From Haliclystus octoradiatus (lineage: Eukaryota; Cnidaria; Staurozoa; Stauromedusae; Haliclystidae): 64,000 bases of DNA. The stretch covers positions 186,001 to 250,000 of the forward strand of contig OU744450.1 of the NCBI GenBank assembly GCA_916610825.1, written 5' to 3'. How positions within the stretch are numbered: the stretch's first letter is position 1; the number at the start of each line of letters is the position of its first letter. Positions 1 through 11,119 of the stretch are shown piece by piece. The notes beneath the pieces were generated by a model. It did no database searches and had not been told where the DNA came from. It was given only the letters and a program-made list of their open reading frames with translations. The position numbers were made by a program, and so were the translations under genes.

Positions 1-290
1 CAATAACTGCTTCCCTGCTTGCTGGAAAGATGGAGCTGTCACTCCAATACACAAAACCAACAATGAGTACTATAAAAACAATTACAGACCCATCACTCTA
101 CTAGCATCTCTATCCAAAATTTATGAACGCCTACTCAGCCATCAAATATCACAGACAACAACATGTGGTCAATAGCGTTATCTGGATACCTCCAAGGTCG
201 TTCATGTACAACTGCATTGGTCAAATTTTTGAAGACTGGGTAAAGGCAGTCGACATTGTAAACACAGTATCCGTTGTGACTTTCGACCTT
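1..290 (+). mobile_element. LINE B, 5' fragment (reverse transcriptase remnant)
   Basis: Translation in the forward frames gives the N-terminal part of a non-LTR retrotransposon reverse transcriptase: a VTPIHK stretch, then NYRPITLLASLSKIYER, and after frame breaks a GYLQGRS-like and a FDLS stretch near 285. No frame stays open, so this is a dead copy, and its 5' end lies outside the window. The reverse transcriptase resumes near 3586 with the YGF..N region that normally follows this point by a short distance. I therefore infer that this piece and 3586-5247 were one LINE, split by LINE A. Confidence 0.6.
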
Positions 291-811
291 AGCATGCTTC
301 ATAGCATGCTCATGCTCATTGGTCATTCATAGCATGCTCCTTAGCATGCATCATAAGTATACTTGCGCGCTCTTGAGGGCGACGGGCGTTAGTTGTTTTA
401 AAGCTCAACTTTATTCCACTTTTTTGCATTTATTGCAATTTGATTACTTGTTTTACATTTTTTTATAGATTAATTAGTAAGTATGTATTTATATTTATGA
501 TTCTAACGTTAGTATGGTTCTATATAGCAGAGAAGAGATTTTATCACTTTGCGATAACGCAGATTGCAACATAGCTTGCAACACATCAGAGCTGAATGCG
601 ATCAGGAGAGAAAGATCGAAATGTAGGAGAGGAAAAAGAGGTGGTAGAGCGGTAAAATTTCAAACAGAAAAAAGGCGTCTTATCACAGAGACAGGATTAC
701 ACAGTAGTGCTATACGTGGACTTATGAGATTACGCAAACAAAATCACTCTCGCATATGTCACTGTTTACAATAAAACAGATTCTTATATTCCAATTTTAG
801 AGCAACATTTA

Positions 812-1987
812 TTGGATATCTTATGTATCTCGGAATCTAAATTAGCCTCTTCTGATCCAAACTGGAGATTTTATGTCAACAACATTGATTATACAATGTT
901 TAGAAAGGACAGAAATCGACATGGAGGCGGTCTCCTGGTCTATGTATTAAATACAATGAAACCAAGACAAAGACCTCTGTTCTATAATGGGGACAAAGAA
1001 ATCCTCTGCATTGAAATAGACCTTAAAACAAAGAAAGTTGTTATGGTATTTGCTTACAGACCACCTTCTTGCAATCCGGCTGAATTCTTATCTGCTTTGG
1101 AAATAACTATAAGTCAAATACGTCTTGCACACTTAGATTTCTGTATAGCTCTGCAAGAATTTATAAATGACAATTCGCTCGTAAACCTAGTAAGCACAGA
1201 AACACGTCCAGTATCTAGATCGTTGCTTGACGTAATCATTACAAGCTGCCCAAGTCTGTATGATGAAACGATAGTAATACCACAAGCTGAAAGTGATCAC
1301 TCAATGGTATGTGTATCTGTTAAAAATAAAGTCAAAAGACTAGAACCTATTCGCATAAAGTATAGGGTAACAAAGAGATTAGATCTGGAGGCATTTATTA
1401 AGGACGTAGCAAAAAATACCTGGGAAACGTTGGCTAATAGGATAGATTCTTCGACATGCAAGATCATACAGGAGATTGAGAAGATAATCCTATCATCTCT
1501 TGAAAGCCACTGTCCAACTAGATGGAGAGTCATCAGACCAAGTCAGCCAGTTTGGTTGACACCTAGTTTAATCCAAAGTATACTGACACGAAATCGCCAG
1601 TATCATAAGTTTCTGAAATGCAGAACTGTTGAAAGCAAAGAGAGATATCTCAAAGAAAAACGAGCAACTTCAATGGCCAGACGGCGTGCAATCAGAGAGT
1701 ACATGCATGATATCGTAGAAGATGATAAGACATCACACCATTTTTGGAAAAAGTCTGGACCACTTCTTCCTCGAAAAAAGGGAAATAACAGCAGATCAAC
1801 AATATCCATTAAAAATGGAGATGTCTTTGAATCGAGCCCTTCAATAGTCTCAAATATATTGAATGATGCCTTTGTAGCTCACATGGAAACTAATCCAGCC
1901 ATATCAGCTGATTATTCATCACATCCATCTGTTCAAAGAATCAAGAATGTCATGGAAGAGAAAGAATTTGATCGCCTTCAATTTTGA
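812..1987 (+). pseudogene. LINE A endonuclease-type domain with internal loss
   Basis: This 391-codon open stretch reads as an apurinic-like endonuclease (exo_endo_phos fold) plus the linker before reverse transcriptase. The early ISE(S)KL motif is at codons 6-11, a HGGGL motif near codon 38, a YRPP motif near codon 82 and the late SDHSMV motif near codon 160. The GDFN block expected between the YRPP and SDH motifs is absent: the reading jumps from a LDFCIA stretch into LQEFINDN. That block holds catalytic Asp and Asn residues, so the enzyme is most likely dead. The stop near 1985 comes before the reverse transcriptase. Confidence 0.7.
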
Positions 1988-2255
1988 AGAGATAACACCA
2001 TCTGCAGTCAAATCAGTCCTATAAAATCTCAAAGCAAGAAAAGCACTAGGTGAAGATGGATTACAGAACTGGGTTCTAAAAATGTTGAGCAACGCCTCAG
2101 CATGGCCTTCGAGCGTAGTTTTCAATCGCTGCGTCATCGAATGCACGTACCCCAAACATTGGAAAGATCGACTTGTCACACCAATCTATAAATCCGGTGA
2201 CCAGCTGATAAAGACTAACTATTGACCAATCACTCTTCTCAGCGCCCTCTCCAAA

Positions 2256-3479
2256 GTGTTTGAACGAATTTTGCATGGACAGATACAAACATATATGATC
2301 AACAACAATCTGTGGTCAGCCTCCATCTCTGGCTACTTACGTGGTCATTCCTGTGAATCTGCTCTACATAAATGTACAGAGGATTGGAGATCTTCACTTG
2401 ACAAGCGCGAAAGTGTTGCGGTCGTTGCCTTTGACCTTTCGAAAGCTTTCGATACTGTTAACCACGACCTCCTCATATCGAAGGTTAATGCATATGGATT
2501 TTCAGACAACGCATCAACTCTAATCCACAGCTACCTTCACAACAGAAGGCAACTTTTGAGAATAGGTGGAGAAATGTCCAACTGGCAAAATGTACCGTCT
2601 GGTGTCCCACAAGGCACCATATTAGGGCCAATACTCTTCAACCTGTTTTCAAATGATCTATTCCTGTTCTGCAAGACATGCTCAATTCGACAGTATGCAG
2701 ATGACACCACAATATATTGTTCTGAAAAAAGCCAACCTATTCTTCAGAAAAACATCAACACTGGAGTCAAGGATGTTGTATCATGGTTTGAAAGTAATAA
2801 GCTGTTATTGAACAACAACAAGACACAGTATATGGCCTTAGGCTCTATGTCACCCATAGTTCTTGTTAACGGCATTGAACTCAAGTCACAGAAACAGTCA
2901 AAACTTCTGGGAGTGATGCTGGACAATAAACTAACATACAAAGAACATGTTGACGCGATATGTAACAAAGTGTCCGCCAAGGCATCCTGCATAGCAAGAC
3001 TACAATCATTTTTACCTGAAAATTGCAAACTTTCGCTTATAAAAGTGTTTATCGTACCAAATTATACTTTTGCCAATTCACTCCTATGCTCCATTAAATC
3101 CTTTTGTCGAGCAATCAGGCTAGTGCTTCACAAGAAATCATCATTCAGATCATCTGAATACTTTTCTGAAATGAAGATGCCTATAAAATCACTACGGCAG
3201 CAAAACCTTGTCTCTGCTACACAAATTGCATGGCAAGTGCAACACAGCTGTGCGCCAGCATATATATCAGATTCATTCCGATTCAAAAGTAGCAACACAC
3301 GGGCAGGGAAACGTCATGACTTTGAAATTGCAAGATACAATCTAGCATGGGGTAAAAACTCAGTTGTAAGAGTTGGTGGCAAATTATACAATGAACTTTC
3401 AAAGGATACCAATGCTGAAATGTTAAAAATTAAGAACAGACAATTATTGGTAGAAATGTACAGTACATTTTTAATTTAA
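2256..3479 (+). pseudogene. LINE A reverse transcriptase domain
   Basis: This 407-codon open stretch carries the standard reverse transcriptase motifs: FDLSKAFDTVNHDL (motif A, about 2431), SGVPQGTILGPILF (motif B, about 2599) and QYADDT (catalytic motif C, about 2690). A LLGVMLDNKLTYKEH thumb-region motif follows. Upstream residues of the fingers domain (LVTPIYKSGD) lie just before it in another frame with a stop at about 2223, so the open reading frame is a truncated remainder of the polyprotein. The enzyme would copy LINE RNA at nicked target DNA. The domain itself is uninterrupted, but no in-frame endonuclease is attached. Confidence 0.8.
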
Positions 3480-3585
3480 CTTTTAGCAATAACAATAGCA
3501 TAATATCAAATTCATATATACATAACTTAAACTACATTATTTACATATATACATTGCTCGACATTCTGTAAAACATGCCAGGGCT

Positions 3586-5247
3586 GTATGGCTTCAATGA
3601 AAATTCCATTAATTTGATTGGATGCTACCTCCTTGATAGACGTCAGCATGTCCGAGTAGAAAACTGTTGGTCGGATTGGAAGTCAATCACATTTAGTGTA
3701 CCACAGGGAAGTATACTCGGGCCTCTGCTTGCCTCTTAGACTTGTCTTTGTTCATATTGCACTCTGGTACCCGCCAAAATGCAGATGACACCACCTTCTA
3801 CCACAGCGGGAAGAATATATCTCAAACGCAGTTGCAAATTAATGAAGACATACAAGGTCTATCAACGTGGACTGACAAAAATTTTATGACGCTCAACGCC
3901 TTGAAAACTAACATGATCATACTGGGACAAGGTAGCATAGAAATCAAAGTCAACGACAACCTAATCATTCCATCAGATTCAATCAAGCTACTTTGCTTTA
4001 CTTTTGAGTCCAAATTAACCTATCTAACCAGGTACAACATGTTCGTCGCAAGGTGTCTGCAGTTATATCTGCTCTATCAAGGGTCTGTCGAAGCTTTCCA
4101 TTGCATGTGAGATTTGCTTTAATTAAAACATTTATCTTACCTCATTTTGACTTTGCAAATGTACCCCTTTGTGGAATATCCAAACGTCTAATTAAAAGAA
4201 TTGATCAAACATTCTGCAGATCTATGTAGATCCATAGTAGGACATGAACGAACTAGTCCGTCTAAAGACCGTTTTGCAATGATGCAAATGAAGCCTTTGC
4301 TACACCACCGTTTTGTAACATCAGCCGCACTGCTGGCGTGGGACGTTAGGAACAAAGCATGTCCTTCCTATATTTGTGATCTTTTCATCATTCGAGAAGG
4401 AAAAACACCAGCCTGCGTACCAGCCCCAAGGTTTATTTCTAAAACCATAGTTCTGTGAACTAATGTGTGATTCTCAGCCCATTGAAAATAGCACCTATAT
4501 AAATTTGGTAAATGATTCACACTTCAATTCACACTATGTCACAAAACATCAATTGTCATAAAATCACAGGTCTTCGTCAAACACGTCATAGTTATCAGCG
4601 GCGACAATGATCTTAATGATAAGACAACGTATTGCATAAATTATATCCCAAGCTCATGGGAACTTGTTGGGCTGAAAATCACACATTAGTTCACAGACCC
4701 TATGGTTTCAGAAAAAATCTAGGGGCTGGTACCCAGGTTAGAAAAACATGAGCCAGCACAAGACAGGATTTCGCTATACCTCGAGTTAATACTGCATGCG
4801 GTAAGCTGCTACCGTCATATCAATGCGGAACAGTTTTTGATAGAATCAATAAAAACAATGTTAACATCACATCTGTGAGCAAAGATGCTTTTAAATCCAA
4901 ATTGAAAGAAAACACTGTAAAAACTTTCATAATCTCAAATAATTCCTTTATTAAATTTTTTAAAATGTAAATAACAATACGCACGTTTTTATATTTATTT
5001 TATTTTCTTATTTTCAATAATTCTTATAATCTCACTTTTGTTAAAAAAAATAACAAATACTGAACAAATGTTATTATTAAATAATTTATATATTATCTTA
5101 TTATTTTGACTAGCCTCAAATTTCATAGATTTCTTAATGCGTTATCTCGCCATTCTGTAAAGCGTGCCTATTTTGGCAACTGCTGTATTTTACGTACATG
5201 TAGTAGAATGCGAGTTTGAAATAAATAAAATTATTATTTATTAATAC
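3586..5247 (+). mobile_element. LINE B, 3' part, interrupted by a MITE
   Basis: The reading resumes in reverse transcriptase with YGFNENSINLIGCYLL and SVPQGSILGPLL near 3700, then breaks. It continues as NADDTTFY (catalytic motif, with N in place of Y, about 3778) and the thumb region (3742-4110). The C-terminal region follows at 4201-4399 and resumes at about 4760 after a MITE at 4408-4740. The 3' tail runs to an ATTATTATTTATT tract at about 5235. Several frame breaks show a decayed copy, older than the MITE that entered it. Confidence 0.65.
4408..4740. mobile_element. hAT-like MITE, family 1 copy 1
   Basis: Element of 333 bp with terminal inverted repeats. The left end has GCCTGCGTACCAGCCCC and the right end GGGGCTGGTACCCAGG, and the similarity extends inward for about 60 bases. 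It is flanked by the direct repeat GAAAAACA (4400-4407 and 4741-4748). An 8-bp duplication points to hAT-type transposition. It has no coding capacity and must rely on a transposase from elsewhere. It splits the C-terminal region of LINE B. A second copy in the opposite orientation lies at 57344-57674. Confidence 0.85.
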
Positions 5248-6408
5248 ACCGTAACTCTATTTATCTTGCTAGTCATGGTTTATCATTGCTAGTCATATTT
5301 ATCTTCAAGCTGCTTTTTTCGTAGCCCATCACACCCCAATTCAGTCCAACTCAATTTTTATTTTGGCCAACATTCATTAAATTTGAGTTGGCGTGTGTGG
5401 GCTACAAAAAATCTTTTGGCTGTAGCGTTAAGTGTATTGAATGTTTGGGAATCACTAGTACTTATTTTTCTTCGTACCTGGGTGGATTTTGAAATCTTGC
5501 AATTGATTGAGTTTTTCTACAATTGGCCCCAAAGATTTTCTTTAAAATATTAATTAAAAATAATCTACATTACAGTTTTTATTTTCGAAATATACTTAAA
5601 TGGAAAGTAAAAGGTCTGAGCTATCGATGATATGTGTTTCACCCATGTTGCATTTTTATTTTATTGGAAAATTACAAAATGATGCACCACTATAGTTAAA
5701 AACAATCAAAATACAAATATAATTTTGGGATGCGTGTGAGGGGAATTGATACTACCATTCTGACTGTTTCTTGTTGATCGAGGCATATCAATACGGTAGT
5801 GCAATAGCGTAACAAAGTAGAAGTAGCAAATATGCGTACTGTTACTGTCTCTGATTGAAAGCCAACCAAGTTTTGGTGGGGAAATGCAGTTACTCAATTT
5901 TTTTTAAACAAAGTACACTATTCTGGTGAATCGGTCAAGTTATTTGTATGTGAAGTTTGTATATTGCTGCTTAATTTTAGGTAAGGTGATATTTTATTGT
6001 TTTCTGCTAACCAAATCCAAAGGAAGCAATCAGTACCCTTAAAGCACTTAATGAATTCAAGAAATTAAATAAGTTTTGCAGCCAAATTGTAGGCCTTCTC
6101 TGCCTTTGTGACACTATAGTAGTAATGTGGACGGTGTCGCCTTACCGAAAGCACCGGGCACCACTCCTCTATTTCTAGATGAGTGGCTTTTTCTGCTGAG
6201 AGCAATGATTTTAAACGCTTTTTGTTGATCTCAACAGCGACACTGCAGATCAATTTCAAAAATTTCATGGCAAATAGGTCTCAATTGTCAATGCGCAATG
6301 ATGCACCGCAGCTACTCACAATGCAATTCCCTCTGGACTATTCCATCCGTCATCCTCAGATGGTACTCATTTGATGTTTCAGATAAAGTCAAGGCTAAGT
6401 TGATCTTC
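5248..6408. other. HIRA upstream/intron region, no feature recognised
   Basis: AT-rich sequence with no open frame of recognisable family. The first coding exon of HIRA (about a dozen residues expected before the 6528 exon) was searched for here and not found. Only weak, isolated matches such as a TWV reading near 5478 exist, without a following donor. Confidence 0.4.
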
Positions 6409-6484
6409 GGGGGATCTGAACCACAGTCGACCAGATATGATCCGGTCTGAAGTTCGGTTGCTCTGCCATTTGAGCTAATCCTCC
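6409..6484 (-). repeat. tRNA-like sequence (SINE fragment or tRNA pseudogene)
   Basis: Read on the minus strand, this 76-nt stretch starts GGAGGATTAGCTCAAATGG, which contains an A-box-like TAGCTCAAATGG, and ends with a B-box-like GGTTCAGATCC. The first and last seven bases could pair at six positions. The anticodon arm does not fold normally, and a perfect 8-bp hairpin (GACCGGAT with ATCTGGTC) sits in the middle. The B box is displaced toward the 3' end. I read it as tRNA-derived repeat rather than a working tRNA gene. Confidence 0.4.
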
Positions 6485-6527
6485 TCTTGACTTTTCATAT
6501 TATAACAGCTTTTTATTTATTTACAAG

Positions 6528-9500
6528 GAAAAGCCATTTTTTCCATTGATATTCACCCTGACGGGTCAAAGTTTGCGACTGGCGGACAAGGTACTACTTT
6601 AATTGCTCGATTACTAATTAATATCAATATTCAAATGTTGAGATTGAATTAAATTAAATGTGTTTGGTTGTTGGCTAATGTATGAATAGGTGAAGATTGC
6701 GGTTTGATTGTTATATGGAATCTGTTACCTGTGAGATACGAAACGGAAGAAAAAGATGAAAACACGCCAAGGGTATTATGCCAGATGGACAACCATTCAG
6801 GTGCGTTCTACTTGCGTCAATTAAATGATAAGATAATAGCCATTAACTCGAACTCATTACTTGCATCATCTATCTTTCAATTAAATGATAAAACGGTAGC
6901 CTACTCAAACCAGTTACTTTTGAGAAGTAAAATGGCTGCTAGTACAGGGTTGCCACATGAGCTCGAAAATGCCAATATTATCATTATTATCATTATTATC
7001 GTTATTATCATTATTATCATTATTACATTATTATCATTGGCATCATAGCGTAATTATAATACAAATACAAATATAGTAATTATAAATAATAATCACTACA
7101 GTTTATATAGAAAATAAATGACAAATAACAAATATTATTTGCCTTACTTTATCAATCTACAATCACTAAAACAAACCAATACATAGACACTCTCTAGAAC
7201 ACAACGGAGGCTGCTTCACAATTAAATTTTACAAAATATTATTAATGATAAATACAAAAAGGACGTTGTCACGTTACAATAATTTTCGTTACAATGTCGG
7301 TAACAATGATGTACATATATATATATACTGTATATATATACAAATTATAGCTAGAACATGTTTCTGATATAGGCGCTATATAAATGTTACTACATATCAT
7401 TTAGTAGAAGTTGAACACCAGGCCTTTTTGGGTCTGCAGTTTGGCCCACACACTTTTTCTAGTTTGCTGTTCCATTGCTTGGAGGTGTGGCATTAGATAC
7501 CTCAAGGAATGCCTGCACGGGAATTGCCTTGTACGAAAGCTGGCATTCTATGGCCAATCTCTTGACCATGGCATAGGGTAAGTCTTGTGACACAGTAGGA
7601 CGTAACCATTCTTGCATGTGCTAGCCTGCTAGCAAGTAAGACACGGACGAACAAAATCGATATTGTCAATTAGTCAATTGAAATTATTCTGAAGGTATGC
7701 CTCGACATTCACATAATAGACGCGATGCTAGTGCTTCTCAGCCCACCCTCACCATTAGTCAATAGGTCAGGTTTGTCAAGTTTACTTTAAGTAGTTACAG
7801 ATTAACTTTTATTTCAACAGTGTAGTTATAATTTTCCAGTGTGGCGGTGCTTGGTTCGAATGGGGGAAACAGGTTAGCACGAGCTTAGTTGCCTAACGAA
7901 CGAATGAGTAACTCCCACCAACCAAGCAACAATCCCAAACCCCACCAAAGGGTGAGGAGTTTAAGTGTCTACCGGTATTATTATCATAATTTAGACAGCC
8001 ACAACAGCACATCTATCATCAAATATACTTTTGCGCTTCATATTATAAAGCCGTCCTCAGATGCATTGAGCTAGTATTGTTGCCAAGAGACCTGGAAATG
8101 ATCACTGCATGATATTAGACTTGCAAAATCTGATTCTTCTCTATGGCTAACATCTAGACTACTCAAATCCATCAGAGCCATAAACCCATCATTTAATAAA
8201 ATCCTCAAAATAAAATCTGAGTCACAAAAACAGACTTATCTGCAAGACAAAAGAATAGCGTCATAAGAATAGCTGAAATATGGCAATTCCATTTCAAAGA
8301 AATTACACCTTATTATTATTACACAAAAGTTTTCTCTGTCCTAGCAAACCTGAAAGATAAGAAATCTGGCGGTAAGGATGAACTACCAAATTAGTTACTA
8401 AAGACATGTAAAAACGTATTATCACAACCACTTGCAACACTTGCATCAAGCTAAAAATCATTGGATAGGTGGTATAGTGGCCCTATTTTCAAGGCAAAAG
8501 ATCCTCTTATTAAAAATAAGTACAACCAACCGCAAGATGATCTTGACAAACTACCTTTTATATAATCATCAGTGCAATGCCACATTAATTAGGACTGAAT
8601 TATGCGACCCTGGGGAAGAATAGCCTCCTTGCAGCTGCTGGAATTTATTGGGGATCCAAACACAGAATAATCCCTCATTACATCGAACACTTCTTTGATG
8701 CTGTATCTCACTCAAAAACCTGAGCATCCAAACGAGGTGATATCAGAGCATGCTCTTACAGTTTTGGACCATCAAGTGCACAGTCACTTCAGTTTACAAC
8801 ACACTGTCACATATATTTCTCAGAAACCAGCTGAAGAATATTGACCTAACATCCTATGACAATAAAACATATAACTATTATTATTATTAGTTTAACTAGT
8901 TGCTGTGTTAAATATCCCTTTTCTGTAGCCTCCACTTTTAATAAAGCATGCCGTCTATATAGCAACTGTATCTATAGCAACTGTATCTATAGCAACTGTA
9001 TCTATAGCAACTGTATCTATAGCAACTGTATCTATAGCAACTGTATCTATAACAGTTGAAATGATGATGCTCATGCATAATCAGTGTTGATATTGTTTGT
9101 AGGCTGCGTCAATTGTTTACGTTGGTCATACAATGGGCAGTATCTGGCATCAGGAAGCGATGATAAATGCATAATGATTTGGCAATGTCAAAGGTTTTGA
9201 AACTTTTTATAATTTCATCATTCTTCAAAAATACATCTTTTTAATTTGATGATAGTTTCATTTTAAATCGTTTGATCAGAACGCAATATGATGATGCTAC
9301 TTCAACGTCAAGTCAACATTGGCGCTGTGCATTTGTGCTAAGAGGTCATTCTGAAGGTAAGTCTATGGTAAGTGAGACTAATTGTTTTTGTAAATTATTG
9401 TGTTTGCGAAAACAAAGAAACTGTCAACCTATTTTTTCTGATGATGTAATTTCGATTGAGTATTCCAAGGCATCATCGGTCAACTTGAAATCATTTGCAA

Positions 9501-11081
9501 TCAATTTAAAGCTACCAGAGCTACTAAAACTGGACACATTGTTTCCTTGGTCTCGACCTACTGGTTTTGGTTAATCATTGATCCTGTTTACTGCAAACGT
9601 TTAGAGGACGGCAGTATAGGATTAATTGACAGACATTTACTAAAATATCATTGCAGTATGAATAAATCTCTTTGCAATGGCTTGCTAACCAACGTATAAC
9701 ATATTTACGTATAATTTCGCCATCATTATTTTATCAACGATTACCTTGAAATAATTTTTCAAAAATTGGATAATTTATTTTGTGACTCGACGAGTGATTG
9801 CGATATGATCAAGACAGATACTGAGCATTTGTCTATAACGACAACGATAACAGCATGATTTTCTAATTTGCAACATGTTGTGATGGATAAATGATCGGTA
9901 TCTGCCGTGATAAAAATCAGATGATTCAATCAGTGGTTCTCTGATACTCTGATGACATTTGCTCTTCAATTCTGTTTTCATCATTATTACTATCGTGATT
10001 ATATCAGATGTCCTAGATGTGTCATGGTCGCCAGATGATAAATTCCTTGCATCCGGTAGCGTGGATAACTCTATCATCATTTGGAACGCTAATAACTTCC
10101 CAGGTAGACATATTATTACTTCCAACTCAAATCAGAATTAACCAAATAATATCTCAATCAAATAATGCGTTCCACTTTTAGAAGCACTTCATACCCTCAA
10201 ACACCACAGGGGCCTGGTCAAGGGTGTAACATGGGACCCAGTTGGTCGATACTTCGCATCACAGGTTGGCAATGGTTGCTGCATCTACAATTCATTTTGC
10301 GCTTTTGATGTTAGTTAACTTAGCTTGTGCTTTTGTTTCTTAATAGTCTGATGATAAGTCACTTTGCATTTGGAGAACATCAGATTGGCAACCAGAACAG
10401 AGAATCACCGAACCATTTGCAGAGTGCAGCGGAACAACGCACGTCCTCCGCCTCGATTGGTCAACAGATGGGCAATACTTGGTTTCGGCCCATGCCATGA
10501 ATAAGGGCGGTCCTGTTGCTAAAATCATCAATCGCGATGGATGGAATGCGAAAATGGATTTTGTAGGCCACAGAAAAGCTGTTACTTGTGTGGTACGTTG
10601 TTAACTGATTTTGATATGACCTGTGCTGCCTTCTGCTTCAGTCACTGTTATCTGTTCCTGTGATGCCTCTGATTATTTTATAGCGATTCAATAGACGTCT
10701 TTTCACAAAGTCAACACAAACAACGTCATCAACAATCAAGGTTAGTTAATCTATTAATATCAATATAATATAATAATAATAACAAAATATCAATCTATTT
10801 CTATTTGATTTAATCAATCTTTTGGCGACAGCAATATTCCTGTTGTGCAATTGGCAGCAAAGATCGCTCCCTGTCTGTCTGGGTTAGTTTCAGGTGGCTT
10901 CGAATTTATGTTTAGTATATATTGATAGAAGTATCTTTATTAAATTCATTGCATTTTTTGTTTTAGTTGACGACATTGAAACGTCCATTGGTTGTCACGC
11001 ATGGTCTATTCAAAAGCTCCATTATGGATATTGCATGGTAATTGTCTGCTTTTCAAACTCATCATAGCCTCCTATTTGTAA

Positions 11082-11119
<38 letters not shown>

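Larger units (their letters stand above)
514..3585 (+). mobile_element. LINE A, near full-length but inactivated non-LTR retrotransposon
   Basis: A basic, Arg/Gly-rich leader (514-774, with CRRGKRGGRAVK) is followed by an endonuclease-like block (812-1987) and a reverse transcriptase block (2256-3479). This order is typical of CR1/Jockey/L2-type LINEs with an apurinic-type endonuclease. Stops and frame breaks lie between the blocks, for example near 1985 and 2223, so the element cannot make one polyprotein. The tail (about 3555-3585) carries a CATTCTGTAAA stretch also found in the 3' tail of LINE B near 5150, so the two belong to one family. The clade is not settled without a tree. Confidence 0.75.
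6801..9102. other. HIRA intron with simple repeats and a LINE relic
   Basis: This intron holds a TTATCA-rich microsatellite (6976-7035), short TA-rich tracts near 7314-7340, a decayed LINE stretch (about 8100-8850) and a 15-bp minisatellite (8957-9053). No conserved coding exon was recognised between the two flanking WD40 exons. Confidence 0.5.

Noticed and set aside
6409..6484. Working tRNA gene
   Set aside because: The anticodon arm does not fold and the B box overlaps the acceptor stem; kept only as a tRNA-like repeat.
8856..9059. Forward frame with repeated Ile-Tyr-Ser-Asn-Cys
   Set aside because: It is the translation of the 15-bp minisatellite.
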